From Sva-07 sp942492715 (GTDB taxonomy: Bacteria > Actinomycetota > Acidimicrobiia > Acidimicrobiales > Ilumatobacteraceae), in NCBI GenBank assembly GCA_942492715.1, contig CALOFW010000017.1:248001-312000 (forward strand): 64,000 bases of DNA, written 5' to 3'. Position numbers and translations under genes: made by a program. The notes below the pieces were generated by a model. It ran no database searches, was not told the origin of the DNA, and saw only the letters and a list, made by a program, of their open reading frames with translations. The first letter of the stretch is position 1, and each line of letters starts with the position of its first letter. Of the stretch, positions 33,446 through 41,436 are shown in pieces.

Positions 33446-34963
33446 TCAGCTCTGGGCGGCGCCGACTCGGCGGCCCGCCATCCATTCGTTCCACAGCGCT
33501 TCCTCGGGTGAGCCCTCGTAGGCCATGTTGTCCGCTCCCAGATTCAGGTGGTACCAGTTCAAGACGTCGGGGATCTCGGCCCCACCGCAGTTGCCCTGGA
33601 AGATCTGGTGCACCGGCAGCCAGGCCTGGACGTACTTCTCCGGCTCGTGGTCGAAGATGTACTGACAGCCGTCGCTGCAGAAGTGGTAGCGGTCACCGTT
33701 GTAGACCTGTGAGCGGAACGAGATCGTCGTCGGATCGTCCGGCTCGGTGAATCCCATCGGGATCTGGCACACCTGGCACAGCTGCGGCAGCGCCATGTTG
33801 TAGAAGCGGTTGCCGTCGGCGGCCATCTGCTTCCACAGGTCGAGGCGCGGCTTGTAGTACTTGTCGAACGTGGCGGGGTACTGCTCCGACAGCCAGGCGC
33901 TGTGTTCGTCGTCGATGTCCCAGGTGTGGAACCCGGCGGCATGGGTGTACTGGTAGAAGATCGCCCACACCTCGTGGCTGATGCGATCCTTCTCCTTCAT
34001 CGCGATGTCGGCGTGCAGCGGCGGGCGGATGCCGTACCGTGCGAGGTCGTCGAACAGCGCCCCACCCTGCTCCTCGAAGTACATCTCCCAGGCGTCCTTC
34101 CAGGACATGATCTTCTTGGGGAGCATGTAGTCCATCATCATCCCGACGAGGCTGAGCAGCCGGTAGCCACGCCAGAACCACTTGTCGATCCAGTGCTGGA
34201 CGATGGGGATGTTGTCCTCGTCCTGCTCGAGGAGGAACTTGATCACCTCGAGGCCGAGCGTCATGTGACGTGACTCGTCGGACTGGGCGCTGAAGCCGAA
34301 GGTGACCGTGGCGAGGTCGCCGTTGTAGGCGGCGCCCGACATGAACGGCACGAACAGCAGATTGGTCAGGACGTACTCGAAGCTGAACGAGATCGCCGTG
34401 AAGAACTCGAACGGACCGGCCGACACGGCGTCGTCGAAGAACGACTTCGGCACCGACAGGTACCACACGCGGTCGTGCATGTGGGTGAAGTCGTGCAGGC
34501 CGTCGAAGTACTTGTTGTAGTGGCTGATCGCGTGGATCTGGGTCTGGGCGTGACGGAGTTCGTCGATCGACTGCATCTGCGCGGCCACCTGGGCCCCGGT
34601 GCCACGGATGTTGCGACCGAGATGCGCGAAGTGCCGGTGCGCCTGGTACTCGAGCGGGCTCACGCCGGTCAGGAACAGCTTGAGCGCCCCGAGGTACCGA
34701 GCATCACTCAGGCCGAGTTGGCCGTTGTTCTGCGCGTACGAGTCGATGACCGCATAGAGCTTGCGCTCCTTCTCGGCCTGGTACTTCCAGTACGCGTCCT
34801 GCGTGAGTCGGAACGGGTCGACCCAGTCGTCCCAGTTGTGGATCTTGATGCCCTCGAACTTGTCGTAGGGGTACACGTCGTCCATGTCCTGGTACGTCGT
34901 GTCCCAGGCGAGGCCGCGGGTCATCAGCTCGTACTTGCGCTTGAGAGGGATCTTCTTGCTCAT
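33446..34963 (-). CDS. dmpN: Phenol hydroxylase P3, catalytic di-iron subunit
   Basis: The 505-residue alpha subunit has all six expected di-iron ligands: Glu105, Glu135 and His138 (DELRH), and Glu196, Glu230 and His233 (DESRH). A C-terminal zinc-type site (CQVCQIPM and HFCSDGCQYIF) is also kept. It hydroxylates phenol to catechol using oxygen and electrons from DmpP. The ATG at 34963 has an AGGAG site. Bacterial multicomponent enzymes also accept cresols and sometimes benzene, so the natural range is open. Confidence 0.96.
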   Translation of the reverse strand: MSKKIPLKRKYELMTRGLAWDTTYQDMDDVYPYDKFEGIKIHNWDDWVDPFRLTQDAYWKYQAEKERKLYAVIDSYAQNNGQLGLSDARYLGALKLFLTGVSPLEYQAHRHFAHLGRNIRGTGAQVAAQMQSIDELRHAQTQIHAISHYNKYFDGLHDFTHMHDRVWYLSVPKSFFDDAVSAGPFEFFTAISFSFEYVLTNLLFVPFMSGAAYNGDLATVTFGFSAQSDESRHMTLGLEVIKFLLEQDEDNIPIVQHWIDKWFWRGYRLLSLVGMMMDYMLPKKIMSWKDAWEMYFEEQGGALFDDLARYGIRPPLHADIAMKEKDRISHEVWAIFYQYTHAAGFHTWDIDDEHSAWLSEQYPATFDKYYKPRLDLWKQMAADGNRFYNMALPQLCQVCQIPMGFTEPDDPTTISFRSQVYNGDRYHFCSDGCQYIFDHEPEKYVQAWLPVHQIFQGNCGGAEIPDVLNWYHLNLGADNMAYEGSPEEALWNEWMAGRRVGAAQS

Positions 34964-34986
34964 GGTCGTCTCCTGTTCCGGCCCGG

Positions 34987-35280
34987 TCAGTTCCAGGCGA
35001 GTTCGAACTTGTCGTCGTCTTCGTCGATGTTCCCCGACAGCGAGATCATCGAGAGGTGGAGCTCCTGGGGGTCCCAGTCGCGGCCGATGCGCTCGCTGAC
35101 CGAGGCGGCGTTGATCGTGAGCCGGCCCGGGCAGTCGACCTTCACCATCGCCGGGAAGTGCGCCACGGTGGCGTGCGGGTTGTCGGCCTCGATCGCCTCG
35201 ACGATCGGCCGGGCGTCCTCGGTGTTCTGGAACGTGATCGACACGGCATTGGTGGCAGCGTGCAGATTCTCGGTGGTCAT
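34987..35280 (-). CDS. dmpM: Phenol hydroxylase P2 regulatory/effector protein
   Basis: The 97-residue coupling protein of the MmoB/DmpM family has VSITFQNTEDARPIVEAIE and GRDWDPQELHLSMISLSGNIDE. It contains no cofactor residues and modulates the di-iron site of P3. It lies between P1 and P3 in the standard order. ATG 35280 gives a normal length of about 90 residues. Confidence 0.93.
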   Translation of the reverse strand: MTTENLHAATNAVSITFQNTEDARPIVEAIEADNPHATVAHFPAMVKVDCPGRLTINAASVSERIGRDWDPQELHLSMISLSGNIDEDDDKFELAWN

Positions 35281-35312
35281 GGCGGTGGGCCTTTCCTGGC
35301 TGTTCTGGTGGG

Positions 35313-36305
35313 TCAGGCCGTGAGGCCGAGGTTGGCCGCCCGGGCGTCGAGGCCCTCGCGGATGGTCTGGACGGCATCGGAAGTGCCGAGCACCGTGGTC
35401 GCCAGCGGCGCGGCGGCCTCGACGGCACGGTCGCGCCAGGTGCGGTACCACCCGCTGATCAGCTCGGCATTGGCGGCCGACTCCTTCGCGGCGACCTCGA
35501 CGAGGGCATCGACCCAGCGGGCGTTGTCCTTCATCCAGTCGACCATGAACTCGCTCATCATCGACACCGCCGTGGCGCCGTGGTCGAGCCCTGCGTCGTC
35601 GAAGGTGCCGTACACGAGCGGATGGATGATGCCGTCGGCAGCGAGGTACTGGGCGATGAACGTTTCGTACCAGTCGGTGACGACGAGGCTGTCCTCGACC
35701 ATGTGCCGGATGCCCTGCCAGTCGTCGGCGCCGAGCCACGCCTCGCGGGCCCGTTCGAGGCCGGCTTCGTCGTTGCCGTCGAGCACGAGCCCGATCCGCG
35801 TGAGCAGCTGCGCCATGCCGAGGCGATCGCATGCGGCGAACATCGCTGCGCTGGTGACTCGGGATCCGTAGCCGTAGTCGGTGACACGCAGGCTGTTGAG
35901 ATCGGCGGCCCACTCGTAGTGGCGCAGCGGCACGAGGTAGTGACGCACCGTGTCGAGCCATGCGGGCTCGATGCGAGCGACGAGGTCGCGGTCGTCGACG
36001 AACTCGAAGGCCCGGTCGGCGGCCGCGTTCATGTTCGCCCGATTGATGTTGTAGGTGGCGTAGTAGAACTGCCGAGGGTCGCTGAAGGCGTACCAGTCGT
36101 CCATCACCACGGCGGTCCGGCTCGTGTCGAAGATCTCGAACTCCGGTGCCCAGAGTGGTCGGTAGTGGAAGTTGACGGTTGCCTGCACGTCGAGTGTCGC
36201 TTCGTCGTAGCGCGAGGCCGGTCGGTCCTCGCCGTAGCGGCGAGCGATGTGGCTGAACGTCGATCGCCTCGGGGTGAAGCTCTCGGACTTGATCTCGATG
36301 TTCAT
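35313..36305 (-). CDS. dmpL: Phenol hydroxylase P1 (beta) subunit
   Basis: The 330-residue protein is the non-catalytic beta subunit of the oxygenase. It begins with FTPRRSTFSHIARRYG, then RPASRYDEATLDVQATVNFHYRPLW and YDEAT-type family residues. It shares the ferritin-like fold of P3 but lacks the two D/E-x-x-H pairs. ATG 36305 lies 32 bases after dmpK. Confidence 0.93.
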   Translation of the reverse strand: MNIEIKSESFTPRRSTFSHIARRYGEDRPASRYDEATLDVQATVNFHYRPLWAPEFEIFDTSRTAVVMDDWYAFSDPRQFYYATYNINRANMNAAADRAFEFVDDRDLVARIEPAWLDTVRHYLVPLRHYEWAADLNSLRVTDYGYGSRVTSAAMFAACDRLGMAQLLTRIGLVLDGNDEAGLERAREAWLGADDWQGIRHMVEDSLVVTDWYETFIAQYLAADGIIHPLVYGTFDDAGLDHGATAVSMMSEFMVDWMKDNARWVDALVEVAAKESAANAELISGWYRTWRDRAVEAAAPLATTVLGTSDAVQTIREGLDARAANLGLTA

Positions 36306-36337
36306 GTGATCCCCTCTGTTGCGCCGGCTCGACCGGC

Positions 36338-36556
36338 TCAGCTCGATGCGTTCTCGGCGAGGTGCAACAGCTCGAGCGCTGCCTCACCGTCCGCGGGCAA
36401 CATCCGTGCGTGGTGCTCGTCGCAGAAGGCCCTGAACTCGTGATACGGCATCACGAGTTCGACGGCCAGCTCCTCTCCGAGTGAGAACTCGAACTCGACG
36501 AACCGTGATCGACGCACCCCGGTGACCCGTACGGATGCGTCCCCCCAGTCGGTCAT
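36338..36556 (-). CDS. dmpK: Phenol hydroxylase assembly protein P0
   Basis: The 72-residue protein is the first gene of the operon and fits DmpK (P0): VTGVRRSRFVEFEFSLGEELAVELVMPYHEFRAFCDEH. DmpK helps assemble active oxygenase, apparently through iron insertion into P1-P3. The ATG is preceded by a very strong GGAGGAG site, with a promoter about 30 bases upstream. This supports 36556 as the operon start. Confidence 0.9.
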   Translation of the reverse strand: MTDWGDASVRVTGVRRSRFVEFEFSLGEELAVELVMPYHEFRAFCDEHHARMLPADGEAALELLHLAENASS

Positions 36557-36582
36557 GTCTCCTCCATCACTCGGATGGGGTC

Positions 36583-36611
36583 ATCCAACTCCCCCGAAAC
36601 TCGTCTGTCAA
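36583..36611 (-). promoter_or_regulatory. Predicted promoter of the phenol operon
   Basis: On the minus strand a consensus-like -35 TTGACA (36611-36606) is followed after 17 bases by TTGGAT (36588-36583). The implied start lies about 20 bases before the dmpK ATG, leaving just room for the GGAGGAG ribosome site. It looks like a housekeeping sigma promoter, unlike the sigma-54 promoters of Pseudomonas dmp operons. Confidence 0.5.
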
Positions 36612-36619
36612 GCCAAATT

Positions 36620-36667
36620 TCGGAGATTATGTATTTTCTCGGAGACTCTTGACTGATCTCGGTGATT
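36620..36667. repeat. Three phased direct repeats in the phenol control region
   Basis: The 9-mers tcggagatt (36620), tcggagact (36639) and tcggtgatt (36659) recur every 19-20 bases, about two helical turns, so they present the same DNA face. They sit between the phenol-operon promoter and the regulator gene and overlap its candidate -35. They are plausible binding sites for the adjacent GntR-type regulator or an activator. Confidence 0.5.
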
Positions 36668-36677
36668 CCACGAGTAT
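36649..36677 (+). promoter_or_regulatory. Possible promoter of the GntR-type regulator
   Basis: TTGACT (36649-36654) and GAGTAT (36672-36677) are spaced 17 bases apart, about 60 bases before the chosen start. The -10 match is only moderate. Overlap with the third direct repeat would allow autoregulation. Confidence 0.35.
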
Positions 36678-36737
36678 CTCAGTTGACGCGAACCGATGGC
36701 CGATACGGTTGGCGATCGAACGGCGAGGACGAACGAC

Positions 36738-37460
36738 ATGACTGCACTCGACAGCGACATCATCTACCGGGGCCAGAACACCTCGATGCCGTTGACCCGC
36801 GTCGAGGAGACCGTCGACGCGATCCGAGCCGACATCATCTCCGGCGAACTCGAGCCGGGCTCCAAACTGGCCGTCGAGCACATCCGCAAGCGCTACGGCG
36901 TCGGTTCGTCGACGATCCGCGAGGCCCTGTCGCTGCTGCTGCCCGATGGGCTCGTCACCGCTCGAGGGCAACGAGGTTTCGCAGTGTCATCGATCTCCAT
37001 TGCCGACCTCCAGGACCTCAGCAACACCCGCATCCTCCTGGAGACCAGCGCGCTGCGCGAGTCGATCGCCGCGGGCCGCGACGACTGGGAGACCGGGATC
37101 ATCGCGTCGTTCCACCATCTGTCGAAGGCCCAGGAGGCGTTGGGACGGGGCGACGAAGGGTCGGCAGCCGAATGGGAGATCCGCAATCACCAGTTCCACG
37201 AGGCCACCACCGCCGCGTGCGGGTCGCGTTGGGTGCTCCGGATGCTCGACATCCTGCACCATCACACCGAGCGCTACCGACGCCTCGCCCTGACCGACAC
37301 GAGCATTCCCCGCGATGTCCAGGCCGAGCATCTCGCGCTGATGGAGGCCACGCTGGCCCGTGACGCCGACACGGCGTGCGAGGTCGCCGCGGCACACATC
37401 CAACGCACGACCGACGTGCTCGCCGCACTCTACGGCGAGGCGATGAACGGCACCGACTGA
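36738..37460 (+). CDS. GntR-family (FCD-type) transcriptional regulator
   Basis: The 240-residue product has a winged helix-turn-helix (residues 19-87: VDAIRADIISGELEPGSKL, YGVGSSTIREALSLLLPDGLV) and an FCD all-helical effector domain with histidines (HQFHEAT, HHHTERYRRL). It is divergent from the phenol operon and is the obvious local regulator. This replaces the DmpR-type sigma-54 activator of proteobacterial clusters. ATG 36738 has a GAGGA site nine bases upstream; ATG 36696 would be a longer alternative. The effector is probably an aromatic or pathway acid (inference). Confidence 0.87.
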   Translation: MTALDSDIIYRGQNTSMPLTRVEETVDAIRADIISGELEPGSKLAVEHIRKRYGVGSSTIREALSLLLPDGLVTARGQRGFAVSSISIADLQDLSNTRILLETSALRESIAAGRDDWETGIIASFHHLSKAQEALGRGDEGSAAEWEIRNHQFHEATTAACGSRWVLRMLDILHHHTERYRRLALTDTSIPRDVQAEHLALMEATLARDADTACEVAAAHIQRTTDVLAALYGEAMNGTD

Positions 37461-37476
37461 CCCGACGGCACACGCG

Positions 37477-37899
37477 ATGAGGACGATCACGACGCCGCGT
37501 ATCACCGCCGAGGGAGCCAGGGACCTGATCGCTGCGGCCCGTTCGATAGCGGAGGCGATGGACGTCGCGGTCGTGATCCACGTCGCCGACCCGGCGGGAA
37601 ACCCCGTCGCGATGGAGCGGATGGACCACAGCCCGTTGTTCTCGATCGAGATCGCCCGGAAGAAGGCCTGGACCGCAGCTGCCGCAGGCACGCCGACACG
37701 TGATCTCGCCGCCGCCTTCAACGACTCGCCGGCCCTGTTGCACGGTGTTGCAGGCAACGTCGACGACCTGATCACGGTGGGAGGCGGCGTACCGATCCGG
37801 GTCGACGCCGACGTGGCCGGATCACTCGGTGTGTCGGGGGCGAGCGAGGAGCAGGACCACGAGATCGCGTCCGGCGCCGTCACCAGCGTGTTCGGGTGA
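37477..37899 (+). CDS. HbpS/GlcG-family (DUF336) protein
   Basis: The 140-residue protein has the GlcG/HbpS fold pattern: AMDVAVVIHVADPAGNPVAMERMDHSPLFSIEIARKKAWTAA, then VGGGVPIRVDADVAGSLGVSGASEEQDHEIA. Family members bind haem or small ligands and often sit in aromatic catabolic clusters with unclear roles. It is 16 bases after the regulator gene, and its stop overlaps the start of the third hydratase-like gene (GTGA). Confidence 0.82.
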   Translation: MRTITTPRITAEGARDLIAAARSIAEAMDVAVVIHVADPAGNPVAMERMDHSPLFSIEIARKKAWTAAAAGTPTRDLAAAFNDSPALLHGVAGNVDDLITVGGGVPIRVDADVAGSLGVSGASEEQDHEIASGAVTSVFG

Positions 37900-38693
37900 G
37901 CGGCCACCGCTCGCTCACCGACGAGCGCTGCCGCGCCGTCGCCGCTGAGTTGCGGAGAGCCGAACGATCCGCTGAGCCGATACGGCTGCTCACCGAACGC
38001 TACGCCGAGCTCACGTGGGCGGACGCCCGGACCATCGCACGCGCTCGTGATCGACTGCGCGTCGCCGACGGTGAACGACTGTTGGGATACAAACTCGGTT
38101 GGACGTCGGCAGCGATGCGCGAGGCCCTTGGGATCGAGCAACCGAATTGGGGGACCCTCTGGAGTTCTCATCACGCCACCGACGCCCGCATCGACGAGAC
38201 CCGACTGATCCACCCCAAGATCGAACCCGAGCTGGTGTTCCACTCGTCCGTCGACCTCGAGGGAGCGGTCACTGTCGAGCAGGTCGAACGGAGCGCCGGC
38301 CTGTGGTCGCTGGGGCTCGAGGTCGTCGATCCACGATTCCCCGACTACGGGTTCCGTTGGCTCGACAACACCGCCGACAACTCGTCGGCGGCCCGCATCG
38401 TCACCGGTCAGCGCACCCACCTCGATGCACCCGCCGCCGAAAGGGTCGACTTCACCGACGGAGACGAACACCGTTCCGGTACCGGAGCGAACGCACTCGG
38501 TGACCCACTCGCCGCGGTGGCGTGGCTCGTAGGGTCGCTGGCCGACGAAGGCGAAACCCTGCGGGCGGGACAGATGGTCTTCACCGGCGGCCTGACGGCA
38601 CCCTTCGATGTCGTCGACTCGCGACGCTACGAGCTGGTGTCCGAGCACCTCGCAGCGGTACACGCAGCGGCGGGCTCCCCGCCGGATCTCTGA
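37896..38693 (+). CDS. Third hydratase/decarboxylase-family enzyme
   Basis: This 265-residue product belongs to the 2-oxopentenoate hydratase/oxalocrotonate decarboxylase family: LLGYKLGWTSAAMREALGI, LIHPKIEPELVFH, LGLEVVDPRFPDYGFRWLDNTADNSSAA and VFTGGLTAPFDV. It is clearly diverged from the two paralogues in the main operon, with the metal glutamates of EPELVF and LEVVDPR kept. It may act on a different side-chain or ring-cleavage product, or be a second decarboxylase. It starts at a GTG overlapping the HbpS-like stop. Confidence 0.82.
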   Translation: MSGHRSLTDERCRAVAAELRRAERSAEPIRLLTERYAELTWADARTIARARDRLRVADGERLLGYKLGWTSAAMREALGIEQPNWGTLWSSHHATDARIDETRLIHPKIEPELVFHSSVDLEGAVTVEQVERSAGLWSLGLEVVDPRFPDYGFRWLDNTADNSSAARIVTGQRTHLDAPAAERVDFTDGDEHRSGTGANALGDPLAAVAWLVGSLADEGETLRAGQMVFTGGLTAPFDVVDSRRYELVSEHLAAVHAAAGSPPDL

Positions 38694-38697
38694 GTGG

Positions 38698-38732
38698 CTG
38701 CTGCATCCGGGCTCTGACCCCGGATGCAACAG
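38698..38732. repeat. 3'-end palindrome R3 (degenerate)
   Basis: Seventeen-base arms (38698-38714 and 38716-38732) surround a single T. They pair with two mismatches; the inner core reads gggctc-t-gacccc. It starts four bases after the hydratase stop and ends seven bases before the next start. It keeps the family geometry with different arm sequence (TGCATCC). Confidence 0.8.
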
Positions 38733-38739
38733 TGGGGGC

Positions 38740-39792
38740 ATGACGATTCGAGTGGGGTTCTACGGGACCGGGTTCATCGCCCGGACCCACAACTGGTTCC
38801 TCAAGCACGCGACGGTCGACCATCGGATCGTCGCAGTGCACGATCCGGCGACCGAGCGGGCGCAGGCGTTCGCCGATCGCGTCGGTGCCGATGTCGTCGG
38901 CGAGGACGAGTTGCTCGACCGTGTCGACGCGGTGTTCGTCACCACGTGGACGTCGGAACACGCTCGGCTCGTGGCCAACGCCGCCGAACGGGGTCTCGCG
39001 GTCTTCAGCGAGAAGCCGCTCGCGGCCGACGCGACGATCGCACGATCGATGGTCGACTCCGTGGAGGCGGCAGGCGTCGTCAACCAGGTCGGGTTGATCC
39101 TGCGATTCGAGCCCCAGTTCATCCACACCCGCACACTGCTCGCCGACCCGCGGGCCGGACAGATGCTCGCCGTGTCGTTCCGCGACGATCAGTTCATCCC
39201 GATCCAGAGCCACTACGGCTCGACGTGGCGCATCGACCCGGCGAGATGCGGCCGGGGCACGTTGCTCGAGCACTCGATCCACGATGTCGACATCCTGCAG
39301 TGGCTCGCCGGCCCGGTCGACGCAGTGAGCGGTGTGGTCAGAGAAGTGCACGGGCACCCGCGCATCGACGACGTCGCCGTGGCCCGGCTCGAGTTCACCA
39401 ACGGCGCCGTCGCGTCGCTCACCTCGATCTGGCACGACATGGTCAACCGCCCGAGCCTGCGCCACATCGAGGTGTTCTGCGAGAACCTCTACGTTCGTCT
39501 CGACGGCACTCCCGAAGGCGAACTCGTGTGGCAGTTCACCGGCGAGGACACCCACTCGCTGCAGGGCGAGGCGCTCGCAGCCGCGTGCGTCGAAGCCGGC
39601 CGGGCCGAAGCGGCCGACCTGGTCCTCGTGCCCGGCGGAGCGATGTTCAACCCGCTCAACGCGTTCCTCGCCGCGATCCGCGACGGTCGCTCCTCACCAC
39701 TGCCGATGAGCGAAGCGCTCCCCGCCCACCAGCTCGTCGATGCGATCTACGCCTCCGCCGACCAGGGCGGTGCGGTCGTGTCAACGACCTGA
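38740..39792 (+). CDS. Gfo/Idh/MocA-family oxidoreductase
   Basis: The 350-residue enzyme has an N-terminal Rossmann motif (GFYGTGFIARTHN), the EKP motif in VFSEKPLAAD, and a C-terminal alpha/beta domain with HSIHDVDILQWLAGP, containing the likely catalytic His. Family members oxidise or reduce sugars, inositols and related polyols with NAD(P). The ATG at 38740 directly follows a GGGGG ribosome site. It may be read through from the HbpS-hydratase unit unless palindrome R3 terminates transcription. The substrate is unknown. Confidence 0.88.
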   Translation: MTIRVGFYGTGFIARTHNWFLKHATVDHRIVAVHDPATERAQAFADRVGADVVGEDELLDRVDAVFVTTWTSEHARLVANAAERGLAVFSEKPLAADATIARSMVDSVEAAGVVNQVGLILRFEPQFIHTRTLLADPRAGQMLAVSFRDDQFIPIQSHYGSTWRIDPARCGRGTLLEHSIHDVDILQWLAGPVDAVSGVVREVHGHPRIDDVAVARLEFTNGAVASLTSIWHDMVNRPSLRHIEVFCENLYVRLDGTPEGELVWQFTGEDTHSLQGEALAAACVEAGRAEAADLVLVPGGAMFNPLNAFLAAIRDGRSSPLPMSEALPAHQLVDAIYASADQGGAVVSTT

Positions 39793-39959
39793 CGACCTGA
39801 CGATCGGTGCGAGCGATTCGTCGGCGCCGACGACGACGTCGGCGGCCGTGTGACATTTCTGCGCGATCGATCCGATCCGTCATCCGGGGCACCGCCGGGG
39901 GGCGTACACGGTGATCTCGACAACAGATCGAGCCACCCACCCACCCCCCAGGAGGAACC

Positions 39960-40595
39960 ATGAAGAAGATCCGCACACTCGTGGCCGGCGCCATCGGTGC
40001 TGCCGTCATCGTCGGCGGCAGCGTGTCCGCTGCACCGGCACAGGCCCAGGCGCCATCGATCCTCGACATCGTGGCCGGCAGCCTGAACGACAACGGCGGC
40101 GCGCCGACCGACAACCGCTGGAACGACTTCGACATCCTGGCCAACGCCGTCGGAGCGCTCGGCCTCGGCGACGCAGTGGCGGGCCTCGACGGCGCAACGG
40201 TCTTCGCTCCGACCGACGCCAGCTTCCGCGGGCTGGTCGCCGATCTCACGAACACCCCCGTGTGGAAGCTGAAGGAGGCCGACGTGTTGAACACGATCGT
40301 GTCGCTCACGGCCGACCAGGCGATCAAGGACGGTCTGACGACGACCGTGCTGTACCACGTGAGCCCGCAGAACGACATCAACCCGCTCCGCTCACGCACG
40401 GCGATCCCGACCGTCGCCGGTGTCGACATCAAGCCGATCCCGCTGCGTTTCAGCAGCATCCTGCGCGACGGCGACCGCAACGACTTCAACCCGTTCGTGG
40501 TCGGTGGCCCGATCAGCGCGTCGAACGGCACGGTCTACGTGATCGCCGGGGTGCTGCGCCCGATCGACCTCAAGGCGCTCTTCCCGCTCGACTGA
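39960..40595 (+). CDS. Secreted FAS1 (fasciclin)-domain protein
   Basis: The 211-residue protein has a signal peptide (MKKIRTLVAGAIGAAVIVGGSVSA, cleavage likely near APAQA). One FAS1 domain follows: DFDILANAVGALGLGDAV, TVFAPTDASFRGL, TTTVLYHVSP and NGTVYVIAGVLRP. FAS1 proteins mediate adhesion or matrix contacts. ATG 39960 has a near-perfect AGGAGG site, suggesting high expression. The 167-base gap before it contains a 16-base palindrome (39818-39833) of unclear role. A strong terminator follows the gene. Confidence 0.9.
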   Translation: MKKIRTLVAGAIGAAVIVGGSVSAAPAQAQAPSILDIVAGSLNDNGGAPTDNRWNDFDILANAVGALGLGDAVAGLDGATVFAPTDASFRGLVADLTNTPVWKLKEADVLNTIVSLTADQAIKDGLTTTVLYHVSPQNDINPLRSRTAIPTVAGVDIKPIPLRFSSILRDGDRNDFNPFVVGGPISASNGTVYVIAGVLRPIDLKALFPLD

Positions 40596-40606
40596 GGTCC
40601 GCCACG

Positions 40607-40640
40607 GACTGCGGCAGGGACCGGGATCCCTGCCGCAGTC
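40607..40640. terminator. Strong terminator between FAS1 and nucleosidase genes
   Basis: Fourteen-base perfect arms gactgcggcaggga (40607-40620) and its complement (40627-40640) enclose a six-base loop. They lie 11 bases after the FAS1 stop and directly before the facing stop codon, suited to terminate both strands. Confidence 0.8.
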
Positions 40641-41402
40641 TCAGGCGAACATGCGCGACAGGATCCCGGCCGAATAGTGCTGGGCGAGCGTCTCCAGGAA
40701 CACCGGGAAGTCGATCGATGCAGTACCGCTCGACAGATCCGAGATCGAGCGGATCACGCACAGCGGCACGTCGCCGTGCTCGAGACACACCTGCGCAACC
40801 GCCGCCCCCTCCATGTCGACGCACAGCGCTCCAGGTGTGCGGGTTCGCACGATGGCTTTCAGATCGCCCTCGATGAACTCGTCGCCCGTGGCGATCTGAC
40901 CGACGTGAACCCGCGGCCGGTCGATCCCGAGCTCGGCCCGGCGCTGCGGATCGACGATCGCGTCGATGTCGTCGACAAAGGACTGGGCCGCCGAAGTGGC
41001 CAGCGTGGTCAACGCCTCGTCGGTTCGGATCTCGACGACACCGGACAGCGGGATCTCACCGCGGACGAACATCTCCGGTGGGCCCTGCAGGTCGTGTTGG
41101 ATCAGGTCGGTCGCCACGACGATGTCCCCGATCCGGAGGTCGTCGGCGAGCGCTCCCGCAATGCCCGTGAAGACGATCGCATCGACGTCGAAGTCGCGGA
41201 TCATCGTCGCGGCGGTGATCGCCGCGGCAACCTTGCCGATGCGCGACTGCACGAGCGTGACGCGCTGATCGCCGAGCCGACCCTGGTGGAAGCGCCGTCC
41301 GACCCGTTCGGTGATCGCCTCGTCGGTGAGCACTTCGTGCAGCCGCTGCACCTCTTCGGGCATCGCCCCGATCACACCGATGTGGGAGTGGGCGACGGGC
41401 AT
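40641..41402 (-). CDS. mtnN: 5'-methylthioadenosine/S-adenosylhomocysteine nucleosidase
   Basis: The 253-residue nucleosidase has IGVIGAMPEEVQRL, VFTGIAGALADDLRIGDIVVAT, TGDEFI, the substrate motif VDMEGAAVAQVC and RSISDLSS with the catalytic Asp. It removes adenine from MTA or SAH, feeding methionine salvage and methyl-cycle clean-up. The ATG at 41402 lies 34 bases downstream of the DUF2892 gene on the same strand, so both may share its metal- or sulfur-responsive promoter. Confidence 0.9.
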   Translation of the reverse strand: MPVAHSHIGVIGAMPEEVQRLHEVLTDEAITERVGRRFHQGRLGDQRVTLVQSRIGKVAAAITAATMIRDFDVDAIVFTGIAGALADDLRIGDIVVATDLIQHDLQGPPEMFVRGEIPLSGVVEIRTDEALTTLATSAAQSFVDDIDAIVDPQRRAELGIDRPRVHVGQIATGDEFIEGDLKAIVRTRTPGALCVDMEGAAVAQVCLEHGDVPLCVIRSISDLSSGTASIDFPVFLETLAQHYSAGILSRMFA

Positions 41403-41436
41403 CGCCCGAGCGTAGATCGGGACCGCGCCGCGAAGG

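Noticed and set aside
37896..38693. Third hydratase-like gene as fumarylacetoacetase
   Set aside because: Length, the GYKLGWTS segment and the EPELVF motif place it with the oxopentenoate hydratase/decarboxylase branch, not with FAH.
39818..39833. Palindrome tcgtcggcgccgacga upstream of the FAS1 gene as an operator
   Set aside because: It is pure GC-rich alternating sequence of the kind expected by chance in this genome and lies over 120 bases from the start, so I do not call it a site.
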